From contig JAJAZH010000190.1 of the NCBI GenBank assembly GCA_026785815.1, forward strand, positions 1 to 10,777: 10,777 nt of DNA, in the 5' to 3' direction. Shown in pieces: positions 7,621 to 10,777 of the stretch; positions within the stretch are counted from its first letter, which is position 1; each line of letters opens with the position of its first letter. The position numbers and the translations under genes were made by a program. Origin of the DNA: Ramlibacter sp. Its GTDB lineage: Bacteria > Pseudomonadota > Gammaproteobacteria > Burkholderiales > Burkholderiaceae_C. A model generated the notes under the pieces. It did not search any database, was not told the DNA's origin, and worked only from the letters and a program-made list of their open reading frames with translations.

Positions 7621-9813
7621 ATGCTCCAGAAACCTGAACTCCCCGGTGGCCGCCGTTTCTCCGCCGGCCGATTCGCTTGCGGCCCCAAGCTGGCGCTGGC
7701 GCCGCTGGTGGCGGCCTGGCTCGCCGCTCCCGCGCTGGCCCAGGCGCCCGACGAACCGGTGGTCCGGAGCTTGCAGCCGGTGGTCATCAGCGTCACGCGC
7801 GGAGTCGAGCAGCGCGCTTTCGACACCGCCGCTTCGATCGACGTCATCGACGGCAGCACCATCCGCAATGGCCAGCTGCAGGTGAACCTGTCCGAGGCGC
7901 TGGCGCGGGTGCCGGGCGTGGTCGCGCAGAACCGCCAGAACTACGCGCAGGACATCCAGATCTCCTCGCGCGGCTTCGGCGCGCGCTCGACCTTCGGCGT
8001 GCGCGGCCTGCGGCTGTATCTCGACGGCATCCCGGCCAGCGGTCCCGACGGCCAGGGCCAGGTGTCGCATTTCGACCTGGCATCGGCGTCGCGCATCGAG
8101 GTCTTGCGCGGCCCGTTCTCGGCGCTGTACGGCAACTCGTCGGGCGGTGTGATCAGCATGTACACCGCCGACGGCGGCCCGCAGACCGTCGCCGACCTGG
8201 CGCAGGCCTTCGGCAGCGATGGCGTGCAGCGGACGGGGCTGCGCCTGAGTGGCCAGCAGGGCGCGCTGCAGTACAACCTGAGCGCGTCCCGTTTCGAGAC
8301 CGACGGCAGCCGCGAGCACAGCGCGGCCCAGCGCACCGGCTTCAACGGCAAGGTCAAGTACACGCAGAGCGACGACACCCGCTGGACCTTCGTCCTCAAC
8401 AGCGTCCGGATGCCGGACGTGCAGGATCCACTGGGCCTGACCCGCAAGGAGCTGGAGGCCAATCCGCGCCAGGCGACGCCGGCGGCAATCACGTTCAACA
8501 CCCGCAAGTCGGTCGACCAGACGCAGGCCGGCGCGGTGCTGGACCACCGCTTCAACGCGCGCCATTCGATCCAGCTCACGGCCTATACGGGTGAGCGCGG
8601 CACCGAGCAGTTCCAGTCGATCCCGGTGGCGACGCAGCAGGCGGCCACCCAGCCCGGCGGCGTGATCGACCTGGAGCGCCGCTACAGCGGCGCGGATGCG
8701 CGCTGGATCTACAAGGACCGGGTGCTGGACCGGCCGCTGACGCTCACGGCGGGCCTGTCGGCCGAGCAGCTGGACGAATCGCGGCGGGGCTTTCGCAATT
8801 TCGTCGGCACCACGCTGGGCGTGCAGGGCGCGCTGCGGCGCGACGAGGCCAACACGGTCAAAAGCTTCGACCAGTACCTGCAGGCGGAATGGATCCCGCA
8901 ACCGCGCCTGCGCGTGTCGGCCGGGCTGCGCCATTCGCGTGTCAAGTTCGATTCGCGCGACCAGTACATCGTGGCGGGCAATCCGGATGACAGCGGGTCC
9001 GTCAGCTACAGCGCCACCTCGCCGGTGCTGGGCCTGGTCTTCCACGCCAGCGACGCGGTGAACCTGTATGCCGCGATCGGACGCGGCTTCGAAACCCCGA
9101 CCTTCAACGAACTGGCTTACCGGCCCAGCGGCGGCACCGGCCTGAACTTCAATCTGCAAAACGCCACCAGCCGGCAGTTCGAGCTCGGCATCAAGACCCA
9201 GTTCGGTGACAACTGGGCGTTCAACGCGGCGTATTTCCAGGCCCGCACCGCCAACGAGATCGCGGTCCTGAGCAATACCGGGGGCCGCAGTACCTTCCAG
9301 AACGCGGGCAGCACCACCCGCAAGGGGGTCGAGGCCACGGCGACGGGTCGCTGGCAAGGCGGCTGGTCGGCTTACCTCGCGGCCAGCTACCTGGAGGCGG
9401 TCTACCGCGACGGCTTCCTCACCTGCACGGCAGCGCCTTGCGGCGTGCCCACCACCCGGATCGCCGCCGGCAACCGGATCCCGGGGATCCCGCGCGCGAC
9501 CCTGTTCGCCGAGCTGGCCTGGGAGCATCGCCCGTGGGGCCTGGAGACCGCGCTCGAATGGCGGCGCGTCGGCCAGATGGTGGTCAACGACAGCAACAGC
9601 GACGCCGCGCCGGCCTCCAGCGTGCTGAACCTGCGGCTCGCGCTGGCGCAGAAAGCCGGCCGCTGGTCGTTCCGCGAATTCCTGCGGGTCGACAACCTGA
9701 CGCGGCGCGACTATGTCGGGTCGGTGATCGTCAACGAAGGCAACGGCCGCTTCTTCGAGCCGGCGCCGGGCCGGACCTGGCTGCTCGGCGCCAACGCCAG
9801 CTACGCCTTCTAG
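7621..9813 (+). CDS. TonB-dependent outer-membrane receptor
   Basis: This is a complete 730-residue receptor. A signal peptide covers about residues 1-40: a basic stretch, then the hydrophobic LALAPLVAAWLAAP, then a likely cleavage after ALA40. A TonB-box-like VVISVTRG lies at 54-61. The plug domain runs about 65-185, with LSEALARVPGV (90-100), the RGFGARSTFGVRGLRLYLDG block and IEVLRGPFSALYGNSSGGVI (159-178). The 22-strand barrel fills the rest and ends in Phe, as outer-membrane proteins do. Cys602 and Cys607 sit in a probable external loop and could form a disulfide. Such receptors take up siderophores, haem, vitamin B12, metals or organic ligands using TonB energy; the substrate cannot be read from sequence. 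The gene starts 35 nt after coxG with a weak ribosome binding site and ends 14 nt before xdhC, so it appears co-transcribed. A receptor is not a usual part of cox clusters. Confidence 0.93.
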   Translation: MLQKPELPGGRRFSAGRFACGPKLALAPLVAAWLAAPALAQAPDEPVVRSLQPVVISVTRGVEQRAFDTAASIDVIDGSTIRNGQLQVNLSEALARVPGVVAQNRQNYAQDIQISSRGFGARSTFGVRGLRLYLDGIPASGPDGQGQVSHFDLASASRIEVLRGPFSALYGNSSGGVISMYTADGGPQTVADLAQAFGSDGVQRTGLRLSGQQGALQYNLSASRFETDGSREHSAAQRTGFNGKVKYTQSDDTRWTFVLNSVRMPDVQDPLGLTRKELEANPRQATPAAITFNTRKSVDQTQAGAVLDHRFNARHSIQLTAYTGERGTEQFQSIPVATQQAATQPGGVIDLERRYSGADARWIYKDRVLDRPLTLTAGLSAEQLDESRRGFRNFVGTTLGVQGALRRDEANTVKSFDQYLQAEWIPQPRLRVSAGLRHSRVKFDSRDQYIVAGNPDDSGSVSYSATSPVLGLVFHASDAVNLYAAIGRGFETPTFNELAYRPSGGTGLNFNLQNATSRQFELGIKTQFGDNWAFNAAYFQARTANEIAVLSNTGGRSTFQNAGSTTRKGVEATATGRWQGGWSAYLAASYLEAVYRDGFLTCTAAPCGVPTTRIAAGNRIPGIPRATLFAELAWEHRPWGLETALEWRRVGQMVVNDSNSDAAPASSVLNLRLALAQKAGRWSFREFLRVDNLTRRDYVGSVIVNEGNGRFFEPAPGRTWLLGANASYAF

Positions 9814-9827
9814 CGCGCAGCGGACCC

Positions 9828-10777
9828 GTGGAAAACCTCGACGTGATGGTGCTGCGGACGCTGCGCGACTGGCGCGTCGCCGGCCAGCGGGCGCTGATGG
9901 CGACGGTGGTGCGCACCTGGGGCTCGTCGCCGCGGCCGGTAGGTTCCATCATGGCGCTGTGCGAGGACGGCTCGGTGGTGGGTTCGGTGTCCGGCGGCTG
10001 CATCGAGGACGACTTGATCTATCGCTTCACGCAGGCCTATGCGGCGAAGGAGCCGGGCCACCAGATTCCTTCGGGGCCGCCGACCTTCGTCAAATACGGC
10101 ATCACCGCGGACGAGGCCCACCGGTTCGGCCTGCCGTGCGGCGGCACGCTGGAACTGCTGCTCGAATACGACCCCGACGCCGCCAGCCTGGCCGAGCTGG
10201 TGCAGGCGCTGGAAGCGGGCCAGTTGATGCAGCGGACGGTCACCCTGGTCGATGGCGCGGTGCAGCTGGCGCCAGCCCCGGCGCCGACCGGTCTGGAAGC
10301 GGACCAGACCCGGGTCGTCAACACCTTCGGCCCGGAGTACCGGATGCTGCTGATCGGCGCCGGCCAGCTCACCGAATACCTGGCCACGATGGCGCTGTTC
10401 AGCGGCTTCGCGGTGACGGTCTGCGACCCGCGAGAAGAGTACCGCGGCGCCTGGAACGTGGCGGGCGCGAAGCTGCTGCCCGAAATGCCGGACGACGTGG
10501 TCATCGCCTTCAAGCCGGACCGGCGCAGCTGCGTGGTGGCGCTGACGCACGATCCCAAGCTGGACGACCTGGCGCTGCTGGAGGCGCTGAAGACCGACGC
10601 TTTCTACGTCGGCGCAATCGGCAGTCGCCGCAACAACGAGACCCGGCACCAGCGGCTGATCGAGCACTTCGGCGAGACCCGCGAAACGCTGGCCCGGCTG
10701 CGCGGCCCGATCGGCATCTACATCGGCAGCAAGACCCCGCCCGAAATCGCGGTCAGCGTCATGGCCGAGATCCTGGC
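9828..10777 (+). CDS. xdhC: XdhC/CoxI-family molybdenum cofactor maturation protein, 3' end cut
   Basis: The 316 visible residues start at GTG 9828. The N-terminal XdhC/CoxI domain has the signatures TWGSSPRPVGS (30-40), SVSGGCIEDD (53-62, Cys58) and GLPCGGT (101-107, Cys104). The C-terminal Rossmann-like domain has LLIGAGQ (174-180) and YVGAIGSRRNN (260-270). XdhC of Rhodobacter binds molybdopterin cofactor, promotes its sulfuration and delivers it to xanthine dehydrogenase; this protein probably does the same for the CoxSLM-type enzyme. The closing block IGIYIGSKTPPEIAVSVMAEIL is normally near the family's C-terminus, so probably only a few tens of residues are missing. The beginning MENLDVMVLRTLRDW fits the family and favours the GTG over the ATG at 9846. 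It lies 14 nt behind the receptor gene. Confidence 0.93.
   Translation, partial: MENLDVMVLRTLRDWRVAGQRALMATVVRTWGSSPRPVGSIMALCEDGSVVGSVSGGCIEDDLIYRFTQAYAAKEPGHQIPSGPPTFVKYGITADEAHRFGLPCGGTLELLLEYDPDAASLAELVQALEAGQLMQRTVTLVDGAVQLAPAPAPTGLEADQTRVVNTFGPEYRMLLIGAGQLTEYLATMALFSGFAVTVCDPREEYRGAWNVAGAKLLPEMPDDVVIAFKPDRRSCVVALTHDPKLDDLALLEALKTDAFYVGAIGSRRNNETRHQRLIEHFGETRETLARLRGPIGIYIGSKTPPEIAVSVMAEIL

Noticed and set aside
7582..9528. 648-codon antisense frame opposite the TonB-dependent receptor
   Set aside because: Opposite a receptor with signal peptide, plug and barrel motifs; composition is that of an antisense shadow.

Overview
The window is GC-rich, with a strong G/C preference at third codon positions. 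The protein families, gene order and promoter-proximal regulator type suggest a betaproteobacterium of the order Burkholderiales. That is an inference from style; no rRNA or other taxonomic marker is present.

Layout: (1) Positions 1-726, minus strand, hold the N-terminal part of a GAF-domain transcription activator of the AcoR type, cut by the window edge. (2) Positions 727-909 are the divergent intergenic region, with a 16-bp near-palindrome at 825-840. (3) From 910 to the right edge every gene is on the plus strand with gaps of only 12-49 nt, so it reads as one operon: coxS, coxL, coxM (the iron-sulfur, molybdopterin and FAD subunits of a xanthine-oxidase-family molybdenum hydroxylase), coxD (MoxR-type AAA+ ATPase), coxE (VWA protein), coxG (SRPBCC protein with a C-terminal membrane anchor), a complete TonB-dependent outer-membrane receptor, and an XdhC/CoxI-family maturation protein that runs off the right edge a few residues short of its expected end.

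How the parts fit: CoxS, CoxL and CoxM would form the cytoplasmic (SLM)2 hydroxylase. CoxD and CoxE are a AAA+/VWA pair that matures the active site, XdhC handles and delivers the molybdenum cofactor, and CoxG tethers the enzyme to the membrane or carries electrons to quinone. The large subunit has the active-site loop AYRGAGR rather than the AYXCSFR of true CO dehydrogenase, and the order is S-L-M rather than M-S-L. Both mark it as a form II ('CO-dehydrogenase-like') enzyme whose substrate is not established. The most unusual feature is the outer-membrane receptor inside the operon, between coxG and xdhC. It suggests that the enzyme's substrate, or a metal it needs, is imported through the outer membrane. 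The divergent GAF activator could sense that compound.
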